From Malania oleifera (Eukaryota > Streptophyta > Magnoliopsida > Santalales > Ximeniaceae): a stretch of DNA of 64,000 nucleotides. Made by a program: the position numbers and the translations under genes. Below the pieces are notes generated by a model. The model was not told the origin of the DNA. It searched no databases and worked only from the letters and a program-made list of their open reading frames with translations. Positions within the stretch are counted from its first letter, which is position 1. Each line of letters begins with the position of its first letter. Below, one piece after another: positions 1 through 9,321 of the stretch. The stretch is taken from assembly GCF_029873635.1 (NCBI RefSeq), contig NC_080418.1, forward strand, positions 151,149,748 through 151,213,747, read 5' to 3'.

Positions 1-364
1 GAGGTTATTACATGATGTTATATAGTTATCGATTAAGGGAAAATCTCATACCTATATATTTATATGATGTTATATAGACTGTTGACCCGGTCATCTTCGT
101 CGATGAAATGGAGTCCTCATCGATGAACTGAAGAAGGGAGTTCATCGACAAAAGGAAGGTTTCATCGACGAACCTAAAGCCTGAAATTTCCTATCATTTG
201 GGATCTCTTCGTAAACGACGCTTGAACTTCGTCGACGAACCACAGAAGGGCGTTTGTCGACGAAAATAGGGTATTCTTCGACAAACCCTACTACTTTGCC
301 CTTTTTAAAATCTTTTTCTTCTTTTCTTATTTATTTCTTTATTTTCTAGGTTTGAGTTTCTACA
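1..364 (-). repeat. 3' LTR (partial) of the gypsy fragment
   Basis: On the minus strand the LTR begins TGTAGAAAC (plus position 364) directly after the polypurine tract, and it is cut off by the window start. It contains an array of GTCGAC-centred palindromes (about 96-285) followed, in the direction of transcription, by a TATATAA-type box at about 70-78. That is the expected order of a U3 promoter. Confidence 0.75.
96..285 (-). promoter_or_regulatory. palindrome array in gypsy LTR U3
   Basis: Imperfect copies of the palindrome TTCGTCGACGAA occur at 96, 116, 141, 161, 228 and 253, with weaker copies near 207 and 277. Most starts are 20-25 bp apart, about two helical turns. The array lies just upstream of the LTR TATA-like box on the minus strand. 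The arrangement resembles an array of dimeric-factor binding sites, but no factor is known to me, so function is inference. Confidence 0.6.
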
Positions 365-378
365 ATCTCCCTCCCTTA
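365..378 (-). other. polypurine tract of gypsy fragment
   Basis: On the minus strand AGGGAGGGAGAT ends immediately before the LTR start TGTAGAAAC. It is the plus-strand priming site of the retrotransposon. The neighbouring GACGAAATTTTTATAAG sequence is typical of Tekay-like gypsy 3' ends and is paralleled at 20119-20150. Confidence 0.75.
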
Positions 379-686
379 TAAAAATTTCGTCCTTGAAATT
401 ACTAATTGATACCGATCACAACCTTATCTCATCATCCATCTCTATCGAAGAGTCGGTAGCCACCCACGTAGCGGCCCCGTCGCAAGTTTATTAAATACCC
501 TTACTTATGGTAGAGGAATATCGTGGTTACACACCATATCTTGGGAGATTACAATATCATACCAAAATCTCCTAAGACCATTCATATACGGAAACCATAA
601 CAAACTAACAAACTAAACAAACCTACCTTACCCAACTTGCACTTAAAACTAACACTTACCTGTGTTGCCTGCTAATCTATCTGGGG

Positions 687-878
687 TTAAACCTCTCTGC
701 AAAGCTGTGGGTATTTCGGGCGTATTTCTGTCTCTAACTCCCAAGAAGCCTCCTCTACCATGTGATTTCGCCACAACACTTTCACCAATAGTATATCCTT
801 AGTACGCAGTTCTTGTATTTTCCGATCCAAAATTTGAACTGGTACCTCCTCGTATGCCAGAGCATCCCCAATCTCCAA
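687..878 (-). pseudogene. gypsy polyprotein C-terminus, chromodomain-like
   Basis: A 63-codon open stretch ends the gypsy polyprotein. It contains ILDRKIQELRTKDILLVKVL and then RNHMVEEASWELE, the usual chromodomain-like end of plant gypsy integrases, in which VKVLWRNH and EEASWE are conserved. In the family this domain guides integration to particular chromatin. No intact reading frame connects it to the integrase upstream. Confidence 0.8.
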
Positions 879-1590
879 AGGCTCTTAACTTATCACGTGT
901 GAAGGATCTGACATGTACTTTCTCAGCACTGATACATGGAAAACATTATGAAACCTAGACAATGCTGGTGGTAACGCCACTCGATATGCAACTGAACCTG
1001 CCTAATGTATCTAAGACTCAACTTGTCTTTCTTCCCGAACCTCATCAACCCATTCATTAGAGTATTCCTTAAGAATATCATATCACTGATCTTAAACTCT
1101 AGCTCTCATCGGCGAATATCCGCGTAACTCTTCTGTCAAATCTGTGCTACTTTAATCTTTTCCCCAATAAGCCCTATCTTTGCAGAGGTCTACTGAACTA
1201 ATTTCGGCCCCATAATTTGCCGCTTGCCTACCTCATCCTTGTACAACGGAGATCAGCACCGGCGACCATACAAAGCCTCATATGGTGTCATCTCGATACT
1301 GGCCTGATAGCTGTTATTATATGCAAACTCAACGAGCGGTAAATACCGAATCCAACTATCCCCAAAATTCAGCACACACACCCACAACATATATCTAGAA
1401 TCTGAATGGTCCTCTCGGACTGCCAATCCGTCTGCAGGTGAAACGCGATACTAAAAGTGAGTTGAGATCCCAAGGCATCCTGCAAACAACTCCTGCATGG
1501 TTTAATCCATTTTACCAGGAATTCACAACCTTCAACCAAAACATGCAAGTCATAATGCAATCCCTTCAAACCAATTTCTCCTCTCTTTAA

Positions 1591-1800
1591 ACCAACTACT
1601 ATTCACTTGATGAATGTCTGAGCCGCATTGAGAAACACATGGCCAGCTTCTCTCGTACCACTGATTCTATGGATATCATTTCAGCTCTTGCCAATGACGA
1701 TGGGAGTGATGATGAAGACTCCATGGAGAAAAGTGATAATGTGGAAGAAGGCTCCGGAGAAGAAGACGAAGAAGAAGAAGAGGCTAATGGAAATGAGTGA
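1591..1800 (+). pseudogene. acidic C-terminal end of a SIRE-type late ORF
   Basis: The frame is open from a stop at 1588 to TGA at 1798-1800. The peptide has a short helical part (SLDECLSRIEKHMASF) and then a very acidic Glu/Asp tail. The same frame continues upstream of the stop, so the fragment is a broken longer ORF. Its position between coding sequence and the 3' LTR fits the extra env-like ORF of SIRE elements, but the residues are too low in complexity to prove it. Confidence 0.45.
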
Positions 1801-2649
1801 AGAAGCATAAAGGAATTTTTATACTATTTTGTATCTAGAACTTGTACTTTTTTTTTGCATGTACTAAGTATTTCGTATGTCTTGAACTCCGTTTGATTAT
1901 TTTGCTTGTACTTATGGCCTAACTCTTTCCCCTTGTTTTGAATGATGTCCAAAGGGGGAGAGATTGTGAAATGTAGTAAAGATGATATGTAATATGCTCT
2001 TATATGATGTATGTTTGAACTTATGATGAATGATATGTAGATGGTATGTACCTTGAACTTATAATGAATGCTATGTCTGAATTTATGATAAGTAGAAATA
2101 GTCATATTGAGTATTTAATTGAAAGAATGCTTATAGTAAGGGGGAGCCTTTCTATAGGAGCCCTCGTCTTTGCTCCTCGTTTGTCATCTTCATAAAGGGG
2201 GAAATTGTTGGCCTAACTGGATTTTTTCAATTTTATTTTGATGATAACAAAATGAATGATGCTTTAACATGTGCTGTTGAGTGGTTTTATTTCAGGAATA
2301 AGCCAAATGATACTAATGGTTAATCAGGGAAGCAAGCTGTAAATAAAAAACAATCAAATGAAAGTTTCTCAAAATATTGAAGAAATAAAAGACATATGAA
2401 GAGCTTAAAGGCTTGGTAGGACTTGAAGTAAATACTGAACCTCAAGAGGCTGCAAGACTTAGTGATTAAGGAGATCATGCTTAGAAGAATGTTTGTAAAT
2501 ACTTCAAATTCATTACTATTTAGATATGTGGAGTTCTTTAGGATAAGAAGACTTAGAAACCATTTCTTCTAAAACCCTTGAAAATGATTTTGAAATAGTG
2601 GTACTTGAACTTTTTAAAATGAACTAGAGTTTAAAAATCAAAAATGAAA

Positions 2650-2870
2650 AAGAAGACTAATTAGCCGACTGACCATTTTTGAATTGGGATCAGTCAGCCG
2701 ACTAACTCCTTGGTCTGTCCAACTGATTGACTATTTTGAACATAGTTGAGTCAGCCGATTGACAATTTATCAGAATTAATTATTTTAGAGACAGAATGTT
2801 GTCAGCCGTCTGTCCAGCCGACTTACTAGTACAAAAATGACCCAGTTGAGTGAGTCAACCGACTGACTCT
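2650..2870 (+). promoter_or_regulatory. palindrome array upstream of copia LTR TATA box
   Basis: Variants of the motif AGTCAGCCGACTGAC recur about seven times, near 2662, 2690, 2722, 2746, 2799, 2811 and 2844. The array ends about 130 bp before the TATA box at 3001. The motif differs from that of the gypsy LTRs but keeps a CGAC core and palindromic form. Confidence 0.5.
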
Positions 2871-3579
2871 ACCAAGATTTTGAATTTCAAACTATACAGG
2901 AAGTTTTTCAAAATTAATTCTATGATTTAATATCTTTTGAAAAGTTACCTAAATACTCCATGTTAACTTGTTAAATGAGAAAACTTTTCTTTAAGAAGTC
3001 TATAAATATCTCTCTTACTCAATGAAAATATATGCTTAAGCAATACACGATTTCCATGCTAAAACTCTCATAAAGCTTATACTTGCTCACACTTTTAGTG
3101 GAGGAAACTCTACAAAATTGTTTGTTGATTAAAAAGCTTTGGTTTTGATTTACAACTAAAATTTCTATATCAATAAAAAAGAATCATTGGTGACTTCTAA
3201 ACCTTGAACTTCATATTTTTTATTTAGTTTTAATTTCGAAGTACGATTAGTGATTTAACTTGTACAACTTACTATATGTTTGAGAGTGTTTTTGTACGCA
3301 GATATTCGTTCCTTTCTATTAGATCTTTGACGGTTCAAGGTATAGTTTGATCATTGCACCAAACATAGGTTGTTGCTTGGAGAGGTTTCTTTTCCTAAAA
3401 AAAAGGTTGGTTATTGTAAAGATTTTTTGTTCCACCCGGAATGAACAAGGTATAGTGGAATCCTTAGGTGGATGACCTAAGGTGAGGACGTAGGGTGGGG
3501 TAAGCCGAACCTCGTAAAATACCGTGTTACTCTCTTCTCTTATTCTCTTTTAAATTCTAGCAACAATATAAAGTGTGTG

Positions 3580-5453
3580 TGTAATAACCTAATAAATTTT
3601 TCCAAGCCTCGTTGACTAACACAAGGGTTTCGTCGACGAGAAGATACCGAGAGAGGATTTTTGGAAGTCTGAAATTCATCGACGAGGGTGTAGGTCGACG
3701 AACTTCCTATAGGACTCGTCGACGAGGTGACGTGTCTCGTCGACGAATCCGGCTCTATAAATAGCTGAAACTCTAATTTTTAACAAAATTTTCAGCGCAG
3801 AAACCTTTTTTCTCTCTCTCTACGTTTAACTCCCCTTCTCTATTCAATCTCAGCTCCATTTCTCGCCGGATTGAAGATCTGAGGCCACCACAATACTCTT
3901 GGTAAAGTTTTCTGCAAGTTTTTTGGAGCTGATCGTTGGAGAAGTTGGTTTGGAATTCATCCAAATCTCAGGATAAGGTATTTTATCCAGTGTTTACCTT
4001 TCCCAGAGTTATAGGAAATGTAGTACGCAATGAAATACTGATATTTTATTTTAGGGGATGTTGTTTTCAGGGTGTTGAGTGGGGAACCCTGCGCGTGTAA
4101 GGCCCGTTACAGTAGGGGATTTTAGCAGGAGTCAGGTAAGGAAAATATGCTATGCTAGGTAACTTTAGTATGATTTCAGTATAAATTATATGTTTTTACC
4201 AGGTTATTATTCAGAGTAAGAATTTATACATTTTATCAGTTATGTTTAAGATGTTCTAAATTACCGTGTGGCATGAGAATATGGATACAGTACAGAATAA
4301 TGTTTTACAGTATTTATACAGAAACATGTTTTACACTATTTTCAGGATTATGTTTTACAAAATATACAGACAGGGAACATGCTTTACAGTATTTTTCATA
4401 ATACCATGATTATATAGTTTTATAATACCATGACAAACAGATTTACAGTTCATCTCAGAAATACAATTAATATAGTCACAGTTTACTACAAAATAATGGT
4501 TAATACAGTTATTACAGAATCATGGTAAAACAGATAGTTATATATAGAGATGTATTATATAGTAACAGCCCTGATGGACCATTACATATATAGTTTATAG
4601 AGCACTGTACCATAACTATATACAGTTCATAGTGCAACCACGTATTCAGATAATACGTGGTAGATAAGTCGATCGTGCCTATGTTGTGGACAGGCTCCCC
4701 ATCAGATATGAGTTGAGGAGGGCCGATCTGACTGACGGAGTATAGTGGTTTATCCTAGTAGGCCAGCTAGTGATAGATCCCGCCTACGGGTCGCCTAACC
4801 CTATCATAAGGGGTTAAATCATGACATACAGTTATCTAGAGGAAAAGTTTTTCAGTGTTTATATGTATATACAGTTTACAGAAACAAATGATGTACTTAT
4901 AAATATTAGAAGTATTATGAATAGAAAATGTATAAAAATAGTTATGTTAAGCAACATGAACAAAGTGGTATTATATATTATCTGTACTTGTATTCCCAAA
5001 TTCAGTTATTCACGATTTTATAGAATCAGATTTTTATAGAAATGTAATTCACTTGGCACACACTAGTAATAGCATATTTCGTCTTACTGAGTGTTGTATC
5101 ATCCCATTACTTTAACATATTTCAGGTGATCCAGTTAGGCGAGTAGATCAGGCTCGCAGGTAGAGGAGCTTCAGTCCTGCCCTGTCAGTGGAGTGAGTAT
5201 TTTTGGAAGATTGATTTTTGTATGACTCTAGTAGTGATGAGGGTGTTTGTGAGGAGCAATTGTATATGTATATTTTGGGGAACATCTTAGCACTCTGGAA
5301 TTGTGTATTTGTGATTATGATTATATGAATACAACTTCCTGTTGCATAGGTTGAATTATATATATATATCAGAAGACATCAGAGATATGGAATTTCATAA
5401 TAGTTATTATTGGAAAGTCATAAAATATTTATAAAATATAACAGGTCATTACA
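3580..5453 (+). mobile_element. Ty3/gypsy solo LTR, 1874 bp
   Basis: The LTR starts TGTAATAACC and ends GGTCATTACA, which are inverted copies with one mismatch. It is flanked by GTGTG (3575-3579) and GCGTG (5454-5458), a 5-bp target duplication with one change. No internal gypsy sequence remains on either side, so this is a solo LTR left by LTR-LTR recombination. A TATA box (TATAAATA, 3756-3763) follows an array of GTCGAC palindromes. It is inserted in the LTR of the SIRE-like element. Confidence 0.85.
3608..3763 (+). promoter_or_regulatory. palindrome array and TATA box in solo LTR
   Basis: Copies of TTCGTCGACGAA or CTCGTCGACGAG occur at 3608 (weak), 3629, 3675, 3691, 3715 and 3736, spaced 16-46 bp. 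They end 8 bp before TATAAATA at 3756. The 12-mer consensus is the same as in the minus-strand LTR at the window start, so the two gypsy LTRs belong to related families. Confidence 0.65.
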
Positions 5454-5960
5454 GCGTGGATGTGTTAATCTTACAAACAACCTTGGATATTAAATAAACC
5501 TAAGATTAAAATTGATTGGGTTGATCATCATTGATTGCGGAAACCGAAAGGGAGTACGTTGGTTAATCAACTCCAATATTCTTTTAACTAAGAGTTTATT
5601 TAAAATCTGAGTTATTGAAAAGAGTGATTGTATGTTATTTTAATTTTCAATTCGAAAGCCAATTACAGGACTTGCACATTCATATATAGGGCCGCTAATA
5701 AGTAAGTTGAATACTGCAAAGCATACATTAATTTATTACTTGTATTGTGTTTGATTGGTTTGAATAATTGGTTATTTGGTTGTTTATGTTGTAGATGTGG
5801 ATTGAATAGAATATGTAAGTTTTTCGCATGGATTGCCTAATCAACAAGAAAATAATAAGTCTTTAAAAAGAATTGTAAAAGGTTCAGATTTCAAAATCGG
5901 ACTTAAAAGAACATTTTAAATAACCTAATTCACCCCCTCTTGGGACTACACCTTTAGTTT

Positions 5961-5963
5961 CAT

Positions 5964-6004
<41 letters not shown>
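5961..6004. repeat. TA dinucleotide microsatellite
   Basis: A run of ATATAC units and then pure TA, just beyond the proposed end of the SIRE-like LTR. Confidence 0.95.
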
Positions 6005-6006
<2 letters not shown>

Positions 6007-7027
6007 TGTCACCATCTGTACAGTGACACATGTCACGACCCTTAGCCGTTGGATCTGTGTTTCTTTGAACAGTCCAGATTGTGCCATGTCAGTGATCCTG
6101 GTCCTTTTGTCAGAACCACTCAGAAGCTTATACGTGGCAGGGTAACGTCACCTTGAGGCAAAAAAAGGAAAAAGAAATAAAAAAGTTAATGCCACGTGTC
6201 ACCACTTTGGATTAACACGTGGCCCCCACTTCTCGAACTAGCTTATTTAAAATTTTTATTATTTTATTAGTTTAATTTATTAATTAAATTTTCTTTAAGA
6301 AAAATTATAATGAATCATAAAAACCTAGGAAAAAATTAGAAAAAATTGGGAAAAATAATAACAAATATTTTTTGGTTGTTTTGAGCCAAAATAAATGAGA
6401 AAAAGTCTTTAAAAATCCCATAAAATTTTAGAAAATGTTGAAAATTTCCAAAAAATTTCTTAAAAAAGTTTTAAAAACTTGGGGATGATTTTAAAGGCCT
6501 TTTGTTTACAATTTGTCTTTTTTCAAAATTTCTTAAAAAAGTTTTAAAACCCTGGGGATGATTTTAAAGGCCTTTTGTTTATAATTTGACTTTTTTCCCC
6601 AATTTTTGCTTTTGTGTGTCCCTATGATTTAAAAAAAGGGTAATGAGGTATTTTACACCTCCATGTATTAGCTTTAAGAGAGGTTTATCTAACAAGATTC
6701 CCTCATTTTGAGGTCTTATTAGACATTCCTAAATCACATTGAAATTTTTTATCTTCTTTTAATTTTGTTCATTTATTTATTTATATTTTTATTCATGTAT
6801 TTGTTTGTTTTTTGTTTGTTTGTTTTTTTTTTTTTCTAAAATAAGTTAATCAAAGGTTGTTAAATTTATTTTGGGCATAATTCATAATTAATTAGGTATC
6901 GTTCATCGAAACGACCACTAACTCTAACATCCAATTATCTAAATTTTGTAATTCAAATCAAAAACTAGAATTCACAAATTTTAAAATAATTACAAATTAA
7001 TTATTATTTTAAACTATTTATAAAACT
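6005..7027. other. AT-rich DNA with a 73-bp tandem duplication
   Basis: No gene is seen. A 73-bp unit is repeated at 6453-6525 and 6526-6598 with few differences. A T/G-rich run of GTTT units lies at about 6798-6835. Part of this stretch may be the body of the Helitron whose 3' end is proposed at 7061. Confidence 0.6.
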
Positions 7028-7061
7028 ATATCCCGTGCATAGCATGAGATATTTTTACTAG
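7028..7061 (+). mobile_element. Helitron-like 3' terminus
   Basis: An 11-bp imperfect hairpin (ATATCCCGTGC, 3-base loop, GCATGAGATAT) is followed 7 bases later by CTAG and a T. Helitrons end in a short hairpin about 10 bases before CTRR and insert before T, and plant families often have a CCCGTGC stem. I found no convincing 5' TC terminus and no Rep/helicase sequence, so this would be a non-autonomous or truncated copy. Confidence 0.5.
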
Positions 7062-7518
7062 TATTTATTATAACAATCTATACAATTTAAGGTGCATAGT
7101 TAATGTTGTTGAAGAAAATATTTATTAGATGTGTGGGTTGACAAATAGATTATACATATGTATAATAGAAACTACCTTAAATTAATAAATTTAATTTTAA
7201 AAAAAATACTTGCATCTCTCTATTTAATTTTTTTATTCATTAATGAGTCCATGCCATTTTATAGTAAGTTGACACTGTAAGAACGCAAATTATTAATATT
7301 TTACCTTAAAATTAGTTGGTCAAGTTGAATTGAGGATAAATCTTGAAATAAAATATGAAATAGTAAAAAGATTGGTCTAAAATTTGTTTTTAACACATTT
7401 TTAATCATTATTTTTACAATAATATTTTATTGTTAAAGTTGTTGTTATATTGTACTTAAAAATTTAGATTGTCAAATATTTTACATTGCACGGTTTCCAA
7501 TAGTGTTTATAATTTATA
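7062..7518. other. AT-rich intergenic DNA, nothing recognised
   Basis: Low-complexity AT-rich sequence with many stops in all frames and no repeat termini that I can define. Confidence 0.5.
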
Positions 7519-8345
7519 CAAACAATAACAACAACGACCACAATAACTAACTAACTACTCTTTATAGGTACTCTATTAGACCTATATTTCATATGCCAAA
7601 ACCATTTAAGTCGGCTCTCCCTTATATTTGTTTCAACCGGAGTTATGCTTAAGTTATTACGTATATGTTCATTATTTATTTTATCTTTTAATATTAAACC
7701 ATTCATCCATTTTAACATTCGCATTTCAATAGCTTTTATTTTGCATACATTCTGTCTTTTAGTTGTCCAACATTCTGAATCATGAAGCATAATTGACCTT
7801 ATAACTATTATATTTTAAGGATATTTTACAATCACACAACACACTTGACGCACTCGTCCAATTTACCCAACTTGTTTTAATTTTACGTATTACATCTTTT
7901 TCAATTTCCTTTCGGCTTGTATAATAGATTTAAGATGTCTAAATCTATTAGTGTTATTAATCTTTTGATTATAAAATTTAATTTTCTCTCTATTGCTACT
8001 TCTTACATTACTGAAACCACATTTTATATATTATGTTTTATTCTTACTTATTTCAAATACCTTGGACTTTAATGCGACTCTCCAAGGTTTTAGCTTAGGT
8101 TCCACTTGACTCATATTATCATCAATCAACATGATAGCATCTGCAAACAACATACACCAAAAGATATCATTTTTTATATTTTTTTAGTTAATCAATTAGT
8201 AAAGTAAAAAAATAAGGACTTAAAGTAAAATTTTGATGTACACTTAGCAAATACGAAGCCTTTAAATTTATTCCTGCGGTCATAACTCTAATCCCTACTT
8301 TATCATACACATACTTAATGACCTCCGTATATCAAATATAAACTC
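7519..8345 (-). mobile_element. RTE-type LINE, 3' part of ORF2
   Basis: Minus-strand remnant of an RTE-clade non-LTR retrotransposon. The reverse transcriptase core reads LFADAIMLIDDN, and the C-terminus reads SECWTTKRQNVCKIKAIEMR and then RESRLKWFWHMKYR, both typical of plant RTE ORF2. The 3' end at 7519-7537 has the TTGTTGTTATTG-type tail on the minus strand. The second catalytic Asp of the FADD motif is Ala (codon at 8136-8138), and frames are broken, so the copy is dead. The endonuclease half is missing. Confidence 0.85.
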
Positions 8346-9165
8346 CCTTATAACCTAGTCACTAATCTAATATTTATGATATATATAGATTTAAATACAT
8401 TATAATGTTTTATTTCAAAAAATAGAATTAAATACATTATAATGTTCACCAAGTATTTTTCAAAAAATTCAAACAAATCACCTCCTTTTTTTTTTATCAT
8501 ACTTTTTTGGACGTATCATCTCAACTTTTCTAAGGATCCATTTGGATCAAAGATTTCAACAAGGAAAAGAAAAAGATAGGAAAGTGAGAAGAAAATTAAT
8601 TTTCTATTGCATTTTTTTCATATTATTTTAATATAATTAAAAATTGAAGAAAATAACGTGAATGGTTTATAAAATAAAATTTTTATTTATTAATTTAATA
8701 AATTATTTATTTATTTTTTCAATTTTCTTGATAATTGAAAAATTAGATTCCATTATGCCTGCATTTTCTTTAGCTTGATGATGTAAGTATATTTTGAAAA
8801 AATAAAAATGCTGAATTTAATATATTAACGTCTATTCATAATTTCTTATTATTGTGACTTTCTTCATTATATTATAAAAAGAAAATATTTTAAATTTAAG
8901 ATAAATTTACTGACAAATTTACATTATATCAACTTCTCACCTATTAGATTAGAGGATACAAAATAAATATTCATTTTCTTACATTTTAAATTTATTTTAC
9001 TTTAAAAAATATTAATCAAGATCATTAATTGTTATTAATACTTTTTATTTGTTCGTCTCAATAATTCCTCACAGGAGTATAATAAGCCGGGAGCAAAAAA
9101 AAAAAGCCAAAAGATTAACGTGGCATCCCTCCGTGAGCGAGAGTCAGGGACGGAGAACGAGCAAA
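8346..9165. other. AT-rich upstream region of RHIP1
   Basis: AT-rich sequence with no transposon domain that I recognise. The last 100 bp before the RHIP1 start codon become GC-richer and presumably hold the promoter and 5' UTR. A TATAATAA stretch lies near 9077, but its role as a TATA box is only a guess. Confidence 0.4.
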
Positions 9166-9321
9166 ATGGTGGAGGAGTCGTCGGCGGCAGCTGAGCAGCC
9201 GCGACGAGAGAGAGCATGGCACGCCTCAATAGCAGAGGATCTGCAGCGTACTACGCACTCCGCCATTCACTCCGCTCGTTCTTTTCGTCACAACTCTTCC
9301 ACCCATCTCCAAACCTTACAG
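9166..9321 (+). CDS. RHIP1: RHIP1 exon 1
   Basis: Codons 1-52, from ATG to CAG, ending at the donor GTTCCC, which is a weak match to the donor consensus. The next intron is phase 0. Confidence 0.88.

Larger units (their letters stand above)
1..1510 (-). mobile_element. Ty3/gypsy (chromodomain type) 3' fragment
   Basis: Minus-strand remnant of a chromodomain gypsy element. Read right to left it contains the end of the integrase, a chromodomain-like C-terminus, a polypurine tract and the beginning of the 3' LTR, which continues beyond the window start. The integrase trace includes LQDALGSQLTFS and QSERTIQIL, but the family's HPQTDGQSER appears as HLQTDWQSER, and there are frameshifts. The 5' half is missing; the element breaks at about 1500-1515 against the copia fragment. 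Domain order matches Tekay/Del-like gypsy elements. It is non-functional. Confidence 0.85.
1511..5950 (+). mobile_element. SIRE-like Ty1/copia 3' end with nested solo LTR
   Basis: The 3' part of a large copia element in plus orientation. It has the end of an acidic late ORF (to 1800), a non-coding stretch with two purine tracts (AAAGGGGGAG at 1951 and AAAGGGGGAAA at 2194), then an LTR starting TGTTGGCC at 2206 and ending near GGACTACA at 5950. Multiple polypurine tracts and a long LTR with a TTTTGATGATAACAAA segment near its start are typical of SIRE/Maximus elements. The 5' part, with gag-pol, is absent. The LTR is interrupted by a gypsy solo LTR at 3580-5453. Confidence 0.7.
2206..5950 (+). 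repeat. 3' LTR of SIRE-like element, interrupted
   Basis: The LTR follows the purine tract at 2194-2204. Its own sequence is about 1.87 kb once the nested solo LTR and its duplication are removed. A TATA box, TATAAATA, lies at 3001. Upstream of it (about 2650-2870) is an array of imperfect GTCAGCCGACTGAC-like palindromes. The end, near CACCCCCTCTTGGGACTACA, is placed from the usual pyrimidine-rich 3' end of these LTRs and is approximate. Confidence 0.6.

Noticed and set aside
96-285. Evenly spaced palindromes resembling a CRISPR array
   Set aside because: The units are 12 bp with 8-13 bp gaps, diverged, lie in an LTR promoter and the genome is eukaryotic; no cas genes exist.
1-1510. Endogenous pararetrovirus (caulimovirid) sequence
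   Set aside because: Chromodomain end, polypurine tract and LTR show a gypsy retrotransposon; no movement protein or viral coat motif is seen.
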